NCBI RefSeq assembly: GCF_033239625.1
Contig: NZ_BTCK01000001.1
Span: forward strand, 186,001 to 250,000
From: Paenibacillus_T sp033239625
GTDB taxonomy: Bacteria; Bacillota; Bacilli; Paenibacillales; Paenibacillaceae
Direction of reading: 5' to 3'
DNA length: 64,000 nt
The translations under genes and the position numbers were made by a program. Positions 8,347-17,213 of the stretch are shown one piece after another (position 1 is the first letter of the stretch; the number at the start of each line of letters is the position of its first letter). The notes below the pieces were generated by a model. The model worked only from the letters and a program-made list of their open reading frames with translations, was not told the origin of the DNA and searched no databases.

Positions 8347-9579
8347 ATGATGAGCTCGTATTTAGATCTTATCGTAGTTAGGGGAGCGGAATTGCTTCGC
8401 AACCAATTAAATAAAGATGCGAATTTGGTTCCAGGGAGTTATTTCTTGATCGAGGGGAAACATGACACAATCGGCATTAGCTTGGAAGAAAGCACGAAAT
8501 CGATCGCAAAGCTCGCCGCGAAGATCTCTACCAAACTGGATACAGTCGTCATCAATCTGAAGGACAATGATTTATTCTGGGCATGCACGTTTTATCGAGA
8601 CGGGACCGCGGTTTCTTCTATCCGTCATGGATATGATTCTCTCCAATCGGACTTCATCGAGGAAGTGTTGCTGCCGCTTATCGCGGATTCATCAGCATAT
8701 GAGGAGTTACTTCATCAACTTTTGTCATCAGCGTTGAAAGGTCAGACATTGATAAAGTTCCTGCAAGCTTTCGGGCTTGAACCTTATCAAGGAATGGAAT
8801 ATCGCTTTCTGGAATTGGAAGATCGCGATGAGTTGGAACGAAAGCATATTGTATTTTATGAAAAGAGCAACCCTAAGAAGTTGACTGTCAGGGCTATTCA
8901 AGATGTGATCGTTCATCATGCCGGAGAGTTTCTTCAGTCGAAAGGGTATAGGTATCAAAATAAGACGAATGATAGAGTCTTATTCTTGAAACAGATAAAC
9001 GGATATCGATACGAGATCATGTTCAATCTTGCGACTAAACAGTGCGTTGTCATTACATACATGCATCCCTCTTTTGATGAAGAGGATATTGAATGGCTGC
9101 AGCAGCATGGATATACACGATTTATTCATTTTGCTACCCAAATTGAACTTGTGAAGGGTCTCGACCAATTGTTGATTGATATCGCTGAAGTAGGTATTCC
9201 CTGGCTGGAATCTAATGAGATGGAAGACATGGATCTCCTTTCCGTGTATGAGGGCTTGGTTGATCCGACCCTTGCAAAGTATGGATACGAGAGGACTCAA
9301 ACAGACGATCGTTTAATCGATACTGGAGGCATCGTCGTTTATCAAGGTAAGTATACTATCGTGTTCCAGCACGTTGTGATGAGGGGGAAATTCCGCGCAT
9401 ATGTAGATCAAATCCATTTCGATGAATATTTCATCAGGTCGCAAATGGCTGCACATATGATGAACGATGAGAAACTAGTACCTGTAGACAGCAGAGGATT
9501 TAAGAATACGGAGGAATTTCGCAAGGAGATGAGCAAATACCTTCATTGGCTCGAGTGTTTTCTGACAACTGGTTATTAG
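8347..9579 (+). CDS. Hypothetical protein, about 410 aa
   Basis: I do not recognise this family. The product is soluble and acidic, without signal peptide or membrane segments. It reads like two related halves: an N-terminal region with SYFLIEGKHDTIGISLEES and a later region with YERTQTDDRLIDTGG and IVVYQGKYTIVFQHVVMRG. AAAGGAGAG precedes a double ATG at 8347/8350. Base composition is slightly more AT-rich than the neighbours. Confidence 0.75.
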   Translation: MMSSYLDLIVVRGAELLRNQLNKDANLVPGSYFLIEGKHDTIGISLEESTKSIAKLAAKISTKLDTVVINLKDNDLFWACTFYRDGTAVSSIRHGYDSLQSDFIEEVLLPLIADSSAYEELLHQLLSSALKGQTLIKFLQAFGLEPYQGMEYRFLELEDRDELERKHIVFYEKSNPKKLTVRAIQDVIVHHAGEFLQSKGYRYQNKTNDRVLFLKQINGYRYEIMFNLATKQCVVITYMHPSFDEEDIEWLQQHGYTRFIHFATQIELVKGLDQLLIDIAEVGIPWLESNEMEDMDLLSVYEGLVDPTLAKYGYERTQTDDRLIDTGGIVVYQGKYTIVFQHVVMRGKFRAYVDQIHFDEYFIRSQMAAHMMNDEKLVPVDSRGFKNTEEFRKEMSKYLHWLECFLTTGY

Positions 9580-9619
9580 AGGACCGCTGGCGAGAATTCG
9601 GAAAATGAAGGAGATCGCG

Positions 9620-10144
9620 ATGATTCGTAAAATGACGCATTTCAACCGGTGTGACTTCAACAAGTCGAACGAGGGCTTTATGGTAATTGGTCGTATTGTC
9701 CCAAGCTATAAGGACGGTAAGTGGACTTATACGGAGGAACTCCTGACTAGTCCGTACTTCAAGCAATATGAACATGAAGTAATCGACGATTGCTATATGA
9801 ATGATGAAGATAAAGCCGTATTTCTATATTACTCGGATGAGAAGTGTGTTGGACAAATTCAGCTGCGTTCGAATTGGAACCGGTTTGCGTATATCGATCA
9901 TATTGGCATAGCCGAGACTTGGAGAAGACGAGGGATCGGGTCCGAGCTGCTTGCATAAGCGATCCAATGGGCGAAGGGGCTTGGCCTGCAAGGTTTGATG
10001 CTGGAAACGCAGGATATTAACTTGTCAGCCTGCCGGTTCTATGCGAGAAATAACTTCAGCATAGGCGGTGTAGATTCCATGCTGTACGCTAATTTGCCTT
10101 CGGTTGCAGGTGAGAAGGCTGTGTTCTGGTATTGCAAGTTCTAA
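9620..10144 (+). pseudogene. Streptothricin acetyltransferase-like GNAT, interrupted by a stop codon
   Basis: The reading frame encodes a SatA-like streptothricin/GNAT acetyltransferase: SPYFKQYEHEVIDDCYMND, then IGIAETWRRRGIGSELLA (acetyl-CoA motif), then GLMLETQDINLSACRFYARN and SMLYANLP. A single in-frame TAA at 9956-9958 replaces what is normally a lysine or similar residue just after the RRGIGSELLA motif. The remaining 62 codons continue in the same frame without a gap to the normal stop at 10144. The ATG at 9620 has AAGGAG at 9608-9613. The domain is cut inside the CoA-binding fold, so the truncated product should be inactive. A sequencing error or very recent inactivation are both possible. 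Confidence 0.8.
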
Positions 10145-10166
10145 TTAACGGCAGGAGGTTTGGACG

Positions 10167-10496
10167 ATGAAGCTTTCGCTTATAGGGCTGACAGGATCAT
10201 TCCTTAGCATTGTATTGAGCGTGATTCTCATGTTCTGGAACCCTTATTCGAGCCAAGAGGTAAGCAATTATACGATGCTAGTGATACTTATTATGCTGGT
10301 CATTCCCGCTTGTGTTGGCGTCGTAGCCTCGATCTATAAGCTTCGATACTTGATGGGGATCGCGCTGGTCTGGTCCCTGCCCATGGGCGTTTACTTGTCG
10401 ATTGCTTCGATCCCAAGTGTATTCAATCTGTATGCCGTAGTTCTTCTTATGTATCTGGCGTCTGCCCTCATGATGAGAAGAGGCGGGGTTGTATAG
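10167..10496 (+). CDS. Small integral membrane protein
   Basis: A 109-residue hydrophobic protein with four predicted membrane segments (about residues 6-24, 36-57, 62-82, 86-102) and short loops. AGGAGG lies before the ATG. It follows the broken acetyltransferase by 22 bases. No family is recognised and no functional residue stands out. Confidence 0.7.
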   Translation: MKLSLIGLTGSFLSIVLSVILMFWNPYSSQEVSNYTMLVILIMLVIPACVGVVASIYKLRYLMGIALVWSLPMGVYLSIASIPSVFNLYAVVLLMYLASALMMRRGGVV

Positions 10497-10518
10497 CAAT
10501 CACCTCCTTCCATCACGA

Positions 10519-10794
10519 TTACTCCGTGGCCTCGATCTTGTTGATCCTCCCCGAAAATTTATCGATGTAAAGCCATTCTGCTTCTTTCAATTGTTCGACT
10601 GGCGTCAATTGAATGACCCAGTTTCCCTTCTCGCTGATTGCTTCGCCAACTTTCCATCGGAATGACTCTGCGGCGTTATATCGTTCGGCGATTTGAATCG
10701 CCTCGGATCGAGACGTTGTGAAGTAGTCGTACATAAGAATTGCGACAATAGCTAATAAGAAGACGAATGCCACGCGTCTTAACGGTTGTCTCAT
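10519..10794 (-). CDS. Membrane-anchored PepSY-like small protein
   Basis: A 91-residue protein on the minus strand. An N-terminal anchor (VAFVFLLAIVAILMYDYF) is followed by an extracytoplasmic domain of about 60 residues. Its pattern EAIQIAERYNAAESFRWKVGE ... EWLYIDKFSGRINKIE looks like a single PepSY-type repeat. GGAGG lies 7 bases before the ATG at 10794; the ATG at 10809 has none. It is convergent with the preceding membrane protein gene, and the two stops are only 22 bases apart. Confidence 0.65.
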   Translation of the reverse strand: MRQPLRRVAFVFLLAIVAILMYDYFTTSRSEAIQIAERYNAAESFRWKVGEAISEKGNWVIQLTPVEQLKEAEWLYIDKFSGRINKIEATE

Positions 10795-11009
10795 CGCTAA
10801 CCTCCACATTACTTGGATAACATATCGACGTTATTCGTTTATAGAAGTTGCGTATTTGATGGATTGAATATACTATCATATATATGCATATTTATACAGC
10901 GGATAGGTGGTTTCGTCTGTTTTTGTTGCAAATGCAACAAAATTATTGTATGCTTTGTTCTCTACAATCAAACCATTCAGCTAGCTACCGTAAAGGAGAA
11001 CCAAATCAT

Positions 11010-11528
11010 ATGACAATAGATATAAAGAAGTGCAGCATTGATGATCTGAGCATCCTTCAAGAGATTAGTATTGAAACATTTACGGATACCTTCAGAGATC
11101 ACAATTCGCCAGACAATATGACTGCTTATCTGGACAAAGCATTTAACTTACCGCAATTAGAACAAGAATTATCCAACGCTGCTTCAGCGTTTTATTTTAT
11201 ATATTTCAATAATGAAATTGCTGGGTATCTGAAGATCAATACGAACGAGGCCCAAACGGAACCAATGGGCGATGATTCGCTTGAAATCGAGAGAATCTAT
11301 GTAAGAATGATCTATCAGAAACAGGGGCTGGGCAAATACCTAATCGATAAAGCGATAGAAATTGCTAGTGACTTCAATAAAAAGAAGGTATGGCTGGGAG
11401 TCTGGGAGAGGAATGAGCGGGCTATCGCATTTTATGCCAAATTGAAGTTTGTTCAAACAGGAGCTCATGCGTTCTACATGGGAGATGAAGAACAGATCGA
11501 CTTCATTATGACTCGATTGCTCGATTGA
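11010..11528 (+). CDS. paiA: PaiA-like spermidine/spermine N-acetyltransferase
   Basis: A 172-residue GNAT enzyme matching Bacillus PaiA throughout: ETFTDTFRDHNSPDNMTAYLD, IAGYLKINTNEAQTEP, LEIERIYVRMIYQKQGLGK (acetyl-CoA motif), VWLGVWERNERAIAFYAKL and GAHAFYMGDEEQIDFIM. PaiA acetylates polyamines and similar amines and is linked to negative control of sporulation and degradative enzymes. The ATG at 11010 has AAAGGAGAA upstream. No paiB partner is adjacent. Confidence 0.85.
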   Translation: MTIDIKKCSIDDLSILQEISIETFTDTFRDHNSPDNMTAYLDKAFNLPQLEQELSNAASAFYFIYFNNEIAGYLKINTNEAQTEPMGDDSLEIERIYVRMIYQKQGLGKYLIDKAIEIASDFNKKKVWLGVWERNERAIAFYAKLKFVQTGAHAFYMGDEEQIDFIMTRLLD

Positions 11529-11597
11529 CCGATCTCATCGGTACGAAGTTTGAACAGGCACTCCTGTGTAAGTCATTCTGTGGGAGAGGTGAAAGCG

Positions 11598-12206
11598 ATG
11601 AATTTGATTTGTGATTCAGAGGATTTGGATGATTATCTGGCTGTATCGGAGGAAGTGGACTATCACGACCCAGCTATCGTGCGGTTGAGCGCTAGTTTGT
11701 CGGAAGAGGGCAAAGACACGATTGACTTCATTCGAAGAGCTTTCGAATTCGTACGGGATGAGATTCATCATTCCTGGGATTTACGCAGCGATCGGGTGAC
11801 TTGCTCTGCGTCTGAAGTGCTGCGATATCGGGAAGGCATCTGCTATGCGAAATCCAATCTGCTGAGTGCGATTCTAAGAAGTGCGGGCATCCCTACTGGC
11901 TTCTGCTATCAGCGTCTAACACTGGGAGATACGCCGGACACGGGCTATTGCATTCATGCGCTGAATGCTGCTTATATTGCAGAGTTAGGCCGATGGATTC
12001 GGTTCGATGCAAGAGGCAATAAACCAGGGATTGAAGCGGAATTTTCATTGCATGAAGAGAAACTCGCGTTCCCCATTCGGCAGGAATATGAGGAGGTCGA
12101 TTACCCCGTGATCTACGCAGCACCCAATCCGAAGACGATTGAAACGCTCCGGCGGAACACGAATTGTGTGGAAATGTATCAGCATGGTTTGCCGCAGGAG
12201 TTGTAG
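11598..12206 (+). CDS. Transglutaminase-like (papain-fold) protein
   Basis: A 202-residue cytosolic protein with the transglutaminase-core triad: Cys82 in REGICYAKSNLL, His120 in YCIHALNA and Asp137 in RFDARGNK. Bacterial members act as proteases, amidases or protein crosslinkers; the substrate is unknown. The ATG at 11598 is preferred for GAGAGGTG upstream; a longer in-frame start at 11550 has none. A terminator follows. Confidence 0.82.
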   Translation: MNLICDSEDLDDYLAVSEEVDYHDPAIVRLSASLSEEGKDTIDFIRRAFEFVRDEIHHSWDLRSDRVTCSASEVLRYREGICYAKSNLLSAILRSAGIPTGFCYQRLTLGDTPDTGYCIHALNAAYIAELGRWIRFDARGNKPGIEAEFSLHEEKLAFPIRQEYEEVDYPVIYAAPNPKTIETLRRNTNCVEMYQHGLPQEL

Positions 12207-12264
12207 GGATTACAACAAATGATTTTATCTATTGTGATGCCTCTCACTAGAGCAGTAATTACAG

Positions 12265-12288
12265 ACCCTCCGATATGGAGGGTTTTTC
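12265..12288 (+). terminator. Rho-independent terminator
   Basis: ACCCTCC pairs with GGAGGGT across the loop GATAT, followed by five T. Confidence 0.85.
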
Positions 12289-12425
12289 ATATTTTATAAG
12301 ATAATGTTTGTATTCTGTTGCGTTCAGGGTATAGAAAAAAGGATAGATTTACAAAATAGTAATCTTTCAGTACGATGTTAGTCTGCGGTTAATAGTTCCA
12401 TTTCGATGAAAAGGACGGCGTCACC

Positions 12426-12899
12426 ATGCCAAAGGCGAAATTATGGAATGGGTATTTCAATTTGTTCATCCGAACACCGATAGCAGCACTGTGCTTCATT
12501 ATCGCGCTTATCGTCGGACTCTCGCTGCTGACGAGCAGCATCACCGTGCGTGAATACATCTCGGTTCAGGCGCATGTGGGAGATGGGAATAAGGATGATG
12601 CTGGGGGAAATTTACTAGCCGCCAAGCTGGATAAAAAGCTTGAATCGATTGAACTTCATGTGGGAGACGATGTTGTCTGGTATGTCGAGGACAGCGGTAA
12701 TCGCTATGATGGCGAGATTGCGAGTATTGAAGCTAGCGACGTTGGCAGCACTGTGCAAATTCGGACGGATGCTGGGCAATGGGATACGGCTATGAAGGAG
12801 GCAGACAGCCAAGATTCAAAGATAACGGTTGATCTGCCAGTAGGCAAGCAGTCGGTGAAAGAGAAGTTGTTCGGCAGCAAAGGGGGAGACGCACAATGA
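12426..12899 (+). CDS. Membrane-anchored accessory protein of an ABC exporter
   Basis: A 157-residue protein with one N-terminal membrane segment (about residues 17-38, PIAALCFIIALIVGLSLLTSS) and an extracytoplasmic domain of about 110 residues. The stretch LESIELHVGDDVVWYVEDSGNRYDG resembles the barrel-sandwich part of HlyD-type adaptors, but the coiled-coil hairpin is missing. Its stop overlaps the start of the next ABC gene by 4 bases (ATGA), so the two are translationally coupled. I infer a small adaptor or accessory subunit of the exporter. Confidence 0.65.
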   Translation: MPKAKLWNGYFNLFIRTPIAALCFIIALIVGLSLLTSSITVREYISVQAHVGDGNKDDAGGNLLAAKLDKKLESIELHVGDDVVWYVEDSGNRYDGEIASIEASDVGSTVQIRTDAGQWDTAMKEADSQDSKITVDLPVGKQSVKEKLFGSKGGDAQ

Positions 12900-14656
12900 C
12901 AACCGTAACGATTCGCAGTGCGTTGACCGCGCTATGGCCGATCATACGGCGGTACAAGCTCAGCTTCTTGAATCTATTCCTCTGTGTACTTGTAACCTCG
13001 ATTATCGGCATGGTCTATCCGTATTTGTTCGGCATGCTCGTTGACGAAGTGTTCTATCATCGCAATCTTGGCTTCTTCAAATTCATCGTGATCGGCTATG
13101 GTCTCATCTACCTGACGGAGCAAGGACTGCACCTCGTGCTCAACAGCGTTTGGACCTACATGGTCACTCGCTTCACCTTCGATATCCGCAAGCGGCTGTA
13201 TGAACGCATCGTGTCGCTCAAAGCTTCGTTCTTCCATACGAGCAGCACAGGGGAAATGATGACGGTCATCAATCGGGACGCGGAAGAAGCGATGAACCTG
13301 ATTCACTGGAATATTTTCTACCTATCTGCGAATGCTCTGCGGCTCATGACGGCGATCGGGTTCGTGCTGTATGCCAATCTGTACCTTGGACTGCTCATGA
13401 TTCTGGTGGTTCCTGTCGTTACCTTCACAACGCTTGCATTCACGCAAGCGACGAAGAAGCGGATGGATGCACAGCGCAAGCAGTACGGCAAGCTGATGGG
13501 CTGGTGCGTCGAGATGCTGTCCGGTCTGCGAGATATTCGACTGATGGGTGCTGAACGCTACACATCCCGTCAGTTTGTCGATAGCATTGTTACTTATATG
13601 CGATTGAAGAACAAGACCAGTGCGATTCAATTCGGTACGGATCGGGCGGTTGGGTTCGTCACGCTCGTCTCGGATCTTACGCTTTATGTGGTGGCGAGTT
13701 TGTTAATCGTGAAGGGTCATTTGACGCTTGGCGGTTTCATCGCGATGATCGAATATTTCTCCCGGGCGAATGGGCTGCTGCGGAATATGAGTGGAGCCAA
13801 TGGCCGTCTTCAGCAAAATAAAGTCAGTCTCGCGCGTGTCATTGCGCTTCTCAATGAAGAGACAGAGCCGGCGATGAAGGATGCGCCGAAGCTGCAAGTG
13901 ACGAGCGGAGACATAACGTTCGACAATGTCTCCTTCCGTTATCGGCCCGATACGCCGGTGCTGTCGGGCATCAATCTGCGAATTTGCGGCGGCGAGACCG
14001 TCGCGATCGTCGGCAAGAGCGGAGGCGGCAAGAGTACGCTCGTCTCGCTGCTTCTTCGGATGTATGAGCCTGATGAAGGAGAGATCCGAATCGACGGTGT
14101 GCCGATCTCTGAATGCAGCCTCGCGTCTGTTCGGGAAGCGGTTGGAGCGGCTTTGCAGGAACCTTATCTATTCGAAGGAACGATTCGCTCGAATCTGCTA
14201 TGGGGAAGCGGCACGCGAACCGATGAAGAACTATGGGAAGCATGCCGCAAGGCATCGATTGCCGAAGATATTGTGCGATTGCCAAGCGGGTTGGATACGT
14301 TGTATGGCGGCAGCGGTGGTGTAACGATGTCAGGCGGTCAGCAGCAGCGGATTGCGCTGGCGCGAACTTTTCTAAATCAGAAGCGCATTATTGTGTTCGA
14401 CGAAGCAACCTCGGCGCTTGATGGTGAAGCCGAACATGCAGTGAAGGCTGGATGGCGGCAGATCGGTGAGGAGACGACGGTCATGATCATTGCACACCGG
14501 CTATCGACGATACTGGAAGCGGATCAAGTTGCAGTGCTGGAGGATGGGCGTATCGCAGCATTCGGACCGCATGAGGAGCTGCTTCGAACAAGCGAAGCAT
14601 ACCGTACACTATTCAAAGCGCAGTATTCGGAGCTGGAGGAGGTGGCAGTAGGATGA
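12896..14656 (+). CDS. ABC exporter, permease-ATPase fusion (first half)
   Basis: A 586-residue type I ABC exporter: a six-helix ABC_membrane domain (about residues 15-300) and a nucleotide-binding domain (about 345-575). Walker A is VAIVGKSGGGKSTL near residue 370, the signature is MSGGQQQR, Walker B is IIVFDEATSALD with the catalytic Glu, and the H-loop is IIAHRLS. There is no C39 peptidase domain, so it does not cleave a leader itself. Overlapping starts with its neighbours indicate one operon, and the pair with the next gene probably forms a heterodimer. No precursor peptide gene was found next to it, so the cargo is unknown. Confidence 0.9.
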   Translation: MTTVTIRSALTALWPIIRRYKLSFLNLFLCVLVTSIIGMVYPYLFGMLVDEVFYHRNLGFFKFIVIGYGLIYLTEQGLHLVLNSVWTYMVTRFTFDIRKRLYERIVSLKASFFHTSSTGEMMTVINRDAEEAMNLIHWNIFYLSANALRLMTAIGFVLYANLYLGLLMILVVPVVTFTTLAFTQATKKRMDAQRKQYGKLMGWCVEMLSGLRDIRLMGAERYTSRQFVDSIVTYMRLKNKTSAIQFGTDRAVGFVTLVSDLTLYVVASLLIVKGHLTLGGFIAMIEYFSRANGLLRNMSGANGRLQQNKVSLARVIALLNEETEPAMKDAPKLQVTSGDITFDNVSFRYRPDTPVLSGINLRICGGETVAIVGKSGGGKSTLVSLLLRMYEPDEGEIRIDGVPISECSLASVREAVGAALQEPYLFEGTIRSNLLWGSGTRTDEELWEACRKASIAEDIVRLPSGLDTLYGGSGGVTMSGGQQQRIALARTFLNQKRIIVFDEATSALDGEAEHAVKAGWRQIGEETTVMIIAHRLSTILEADQVAVLEDGRIAAFGPHEELLRTSEAYRTLFKAQYSELEEVAVG

Positions 14657-16437
14657 AGAGGCGTTGGACGATGAAGCGTTGGACTTGGCTGCGTGCTTAC
14701 GAAGGGGTATGGCAGAAACAGCGAAGACTGCTCTTCGGGCTTGCTGGTTTACAGCTTCTACTATTAGCGCTTGGCATGCTGTCACCGCTCCTATTCAAGC
14801 AGCTGGTTGACCGAGTGATGGTCGGGCAGAATCTGAATGCGTTATGGTGGATATGCGGCGGGTATATCGGAATCTATCTATTGGATAGTGCGATAAGAGG
14901 CGGACAGACGGCAGCTGGCAATCGGTTGTCCAATCGATTGACGTTCACGCTGCGGCGCTTGGTATGGGGACGGTATGTACGTATGCCGTTTGCCCAATAT
15001 GAACGGATGAACAAGGGCGATCTGAAGAACCGGATCGAGCAGGACGTTGATGCGGTGGACCGTTTCTTCAGCAAGCAGTTGCTCGAATATGGATTTAGCT
15101 GGTCTTATCTGCTTGTCGGCGGTGTAATGATGTTCGCATTCAGTTGGCAGCTGGCATTGTTCGGCATGCTCATGGTGCCTGTGTCGTTCTGGATGGTCCG
15201 CTGGCTTGGCAAAGGCGCGCGGCGAACGTCCGAGCAATTGCGTCAACGGTTCGGGCAATATGAAGGCTGGCTTGCGCATTCGCTGCGCGGCTGGAAAGAG
15301 ATCAAGGCAAACGGCATGGAGAAGCGGGTGACGCTGCAGTTCACGGTGCATTGGCACGCGATATCCAAGGCGTTCTTCCGGCAGCATATGTATTGGTACG
15401 GCAATCGATCGTTCCAAGCGGTGAAGGACTTCTTCATTACACGGATGAATGTGTATTTCATCGGTGGACTGCTGATCATCTACGGCGACATGTCGATCGG
15501 CACGCTGCTCGTGTTCATGATGTATTATGAGCAGTTCTTCTCTCACATTGGCAAAATCACCGAGATGGACCTGCAGCTCGCAGGCGATATTCCATCGCTT
15601 GAGCGTGTGAAAGAGATGATCGGGGAAACGTCGAAGCAGGATAAGATGTTCTCCGAAGGAGCTGTTGGGGTTGATGAGGTGAACGGTGAGGCTGAGGTCT
15701 CGCTGCATGCAATGACGCTGCAGCAGGTCAGTTATCGTTACGATGGCATGAATCGCGATGCGATAGAGAATATATCGCTCCAAGTGGAGCGGGGTTCGCG
15801 TGTTGCCATTGTCGGACGAAGCGGCTCTGGCAAGAGCACGCTGGCGAAGCTCATGCTCGGCATGTACGAGCCTTCGGTTGGTGAAGTGTGTGTTGGAGGA
15901 CGGAGGATGACGGAAGTTCAGGCGAGTGCACTTCGCCGCGAGATTGGCGTTGTGATGCAGGACCCGGCCATCTTCAATATGTCGATCGCGGACAATGTCC
16001 GACTTGCTCGGCCAGACGCCAGCGATGTCGAGCTGGAAGAAGCCTGTAAGCTCGCGTACATGGACGAGTTTGTGAGTCAGCTGCCTGAGCGCTACGAGAC
16101 AATGATCGGCGAGCGCGGTGTTCAGTTGTCAGGCGGTCAGCGCCAGCGGTTGGCGCTTGCGCGTGTTATTTTGTCAAAGGTGAGTATTGTGGTGTTGGAT
16201 GAAGCGACCTCCATGCTCGACCATGCTTCCGAGGTGCAAATCAATGCAGCGCTCGAACAGCTGACAGGTGAGCGAACGTTCATCGTCATCGCCCATCGAT
16301 TCTCCTCGGTCCGGAACGCGGATCGCATCCTGCTGATGGATAACGGGAGATTAGTCGATGAAGGCAAACACGAGGAATTGTGGGAGCGGAGCGAGCTGTA
16401 TCGGATGCTGTTTCAGCAGAATGCGAAGGCGGTGTAA
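14653..16437 (+). CDS. ABC exporter, permease-ATPase fusion (second half)
   Basis: A 594-residue second half-transporter in the same operon, overlapping the first by 4 bases. Membrane domain about residues 20-310; NBD about 350-585 with Walker A VAIVGRSGSGKSTL (about residue 385), signature LSGGQRQRLALAR, Walker B IVVLDEATSMLD and H-loop VIAHRFS. Both ATP sites of the putative heterodimer therefore keep catalytic glutamates. GGAGGAGG upstream supports the start at 14653. An ATG at 14671 is a possible alternative. Confidence 0.9.
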   Translation: MKRRWTMKRWTWLRAYEGVWQKQRRLLFGLAGLQLLLLALGMLSPLLFKQLVDRVMVGQNLNALWWICGGYIGIYLLDSAIRGGQTAAGNRLSNRLTFTLRRLVWGRYVRMPFAQYERMNKGDLKNRIEQDVDAVDRFFSKQLLEYGFSWSYLLVGGVMMFAFSWQLALFGMLMVPVSFWMVRWLGKGARRTSEQLRQRFGQYEGWLAHSLRGWKEIKANGMEKRVTLQFTVHWHAISKAFFRQHMYWYGNRSFQAVKDFFITRMNVYFIGGLLIIYGDMSIGTLLVFMMYYEQFFSHIGKITEMDLQLAGDIPSLERVKEMIGETSKQDKMFSEGAVGVDEVNGEAEVSLHAMTLQQVSYRYDGMNRDAIENISLQVERGSRVAIVGRSGSGKSTLAKLMLGMYEPSVGEVCVGGRRMTEVQASALRREIGVVMQDPAIFNMSIADNVRLARPDASDVELEEACKLAYMDEFVSQLPERYETMIGERGVQLSGGQRQRLALARVILSKVSIVVLDEATSMLDHASEVQINAALEQLTGERTFIVIAHRFSSVRNADRILLMDNGRLVDEGKHEELWERSELYRMLFQQNAKAV

Positions 16438-16467
16438 GAGCATTAATAAGAGAAAGGCGGAATCGTA

Positions 16468-16827
16468 GTGACAAATATCATCAATTTGTATGTAGACGAT
16501 TTGCGAGACTGTCCGGATGGCTTTGAATTAGCTCGGACATATGGCGAAGCAATACATTTGCTTGAAACACATGACGTAGACATTCTGACACTTGATCATG
16601 ACTTGGGAGAAGATGAGAATGGAGTTGAACTCCCTAACGGGTATGACCTTGTGAAGTACTTTTGTGAGAATGGCTTAAGAGCAAATAAGATTTATCTGCA
16701 TACCGATAATCCAGTAGGAAGACGGAATATGTATGAGACGCTGTTGGCGGCGCAAAGAAGAGGCTTCATCGCTGAAGATATTGAGATTTACCATTATCCA
16801 ATTACTGTGAACAAATATTCGGGGTAG
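16468..16827 (+). CDS. Cyclic-phosphate-processing receiver-domain (cREC-type) protein
   Basis: A 119-residue protein with a compact receiver-like fold: NLYVDDLRDCPDGFELART, then ILTLDHDLGEDENG, then a C-terminal YLHTDNPVGRRNM. This matches the cREC group predicted to process cyclic nucleotide or RNA cyclic phosphates in RNA-repair and conflict systems. The acidic pair VDD and LDHDLG would bind metal. GTG at 16468 follows AGAAAGGCGG. It is AT-richer than the ABC operon 30 bases upstream and sits immediately outside the cassette array, so it may be part of the island. Confidence 0.72.
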   Translation: MTNIINLYVDDLRDCPDGFELARTYGEAIHLLETHDVDILTLDHDLGEDENGVELPNGYDLVKYFCENGLRANKIYLHTDNPVGRRNMYETLLAAQRRGFIAEDIEIYHYPITVNKYSG

Positions 16828-16868
16828 ATAGGTGATGTTGAGCCTAAGACCATTTTAGGAACTTTACT

Positions 16869-16905
16869 TAGGTCAGTCAGAGAATTCTGGCTGGCCTATT
16901 TATAT
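16869..16905 (+). terminator. Probable terminator after the cREC gene
   Basis: A 14-bp stem with several G-U pairs (TAGGTCAGTCAGAG against CTGGCTGGCCTA) around AATT, followed by a short T-rich stretch. Confidence 0.5.
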
Positions 16906-17213
16906 GAGTTTTGATGATACGGGGAAGTTAATGATATCTATTAACTGGGATATTATAGTAGAATGGTGGTGGAGAAAATATCGTATGGTAATTGAAGGTG
17001 TAATAACGAGGATTGTGTTCACGAGTGAGAGCTGAAGGAGAGTACCGCGGTTTAGAAAGTTATCAGCTGTAAACGAATTAACGAACTTCGCAGATACAAT
17101 CGCTTCAGGTGACAAAATGAAATTCGGAAGCTTGGGACTAGAGAGTAGATTTGCGAAATACAGAGAAATAGTAGTTATCGGAAATCCCAATAAATTAAAC
17201 CTAGGAGAAAAGG
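16906..17213. other. Left boundary region of the cassette array
   Basis: There is no intact gene in 16906-17213. A frame after the TGA at about 17032 is open into the next gene and reads RFRKLSAVNELTNFADTIAS then KMKFGSLGLESRFAKYREI then NPNKLNLGEKDV, ending at the TAA near 17243. It looks like the tail of a larger protein, conceivably a polymorphic-toxin C-terminus, since the next gene resembles an immunity protein. The array itself appears to start at GTTATCGGAA (17174-17183); an AATACA..AGA stretch just upstream resembles a decayed right arm of the repeat. Confidence 0.45.

Noticed and set aside
14878..15783. 301-codon open frame on the minus strand
   Set aside because: Antisense shadow of the second ABC exporter gene.
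17030..17056. T-box leader, because of GAGAGTACCGCGG
   Set aside because: Resembles the T-box antiterminator element only in the ACCGCG part; no specifier stem, no terminator and no aminoacyl-tRNA or amino-acid gene downstream.
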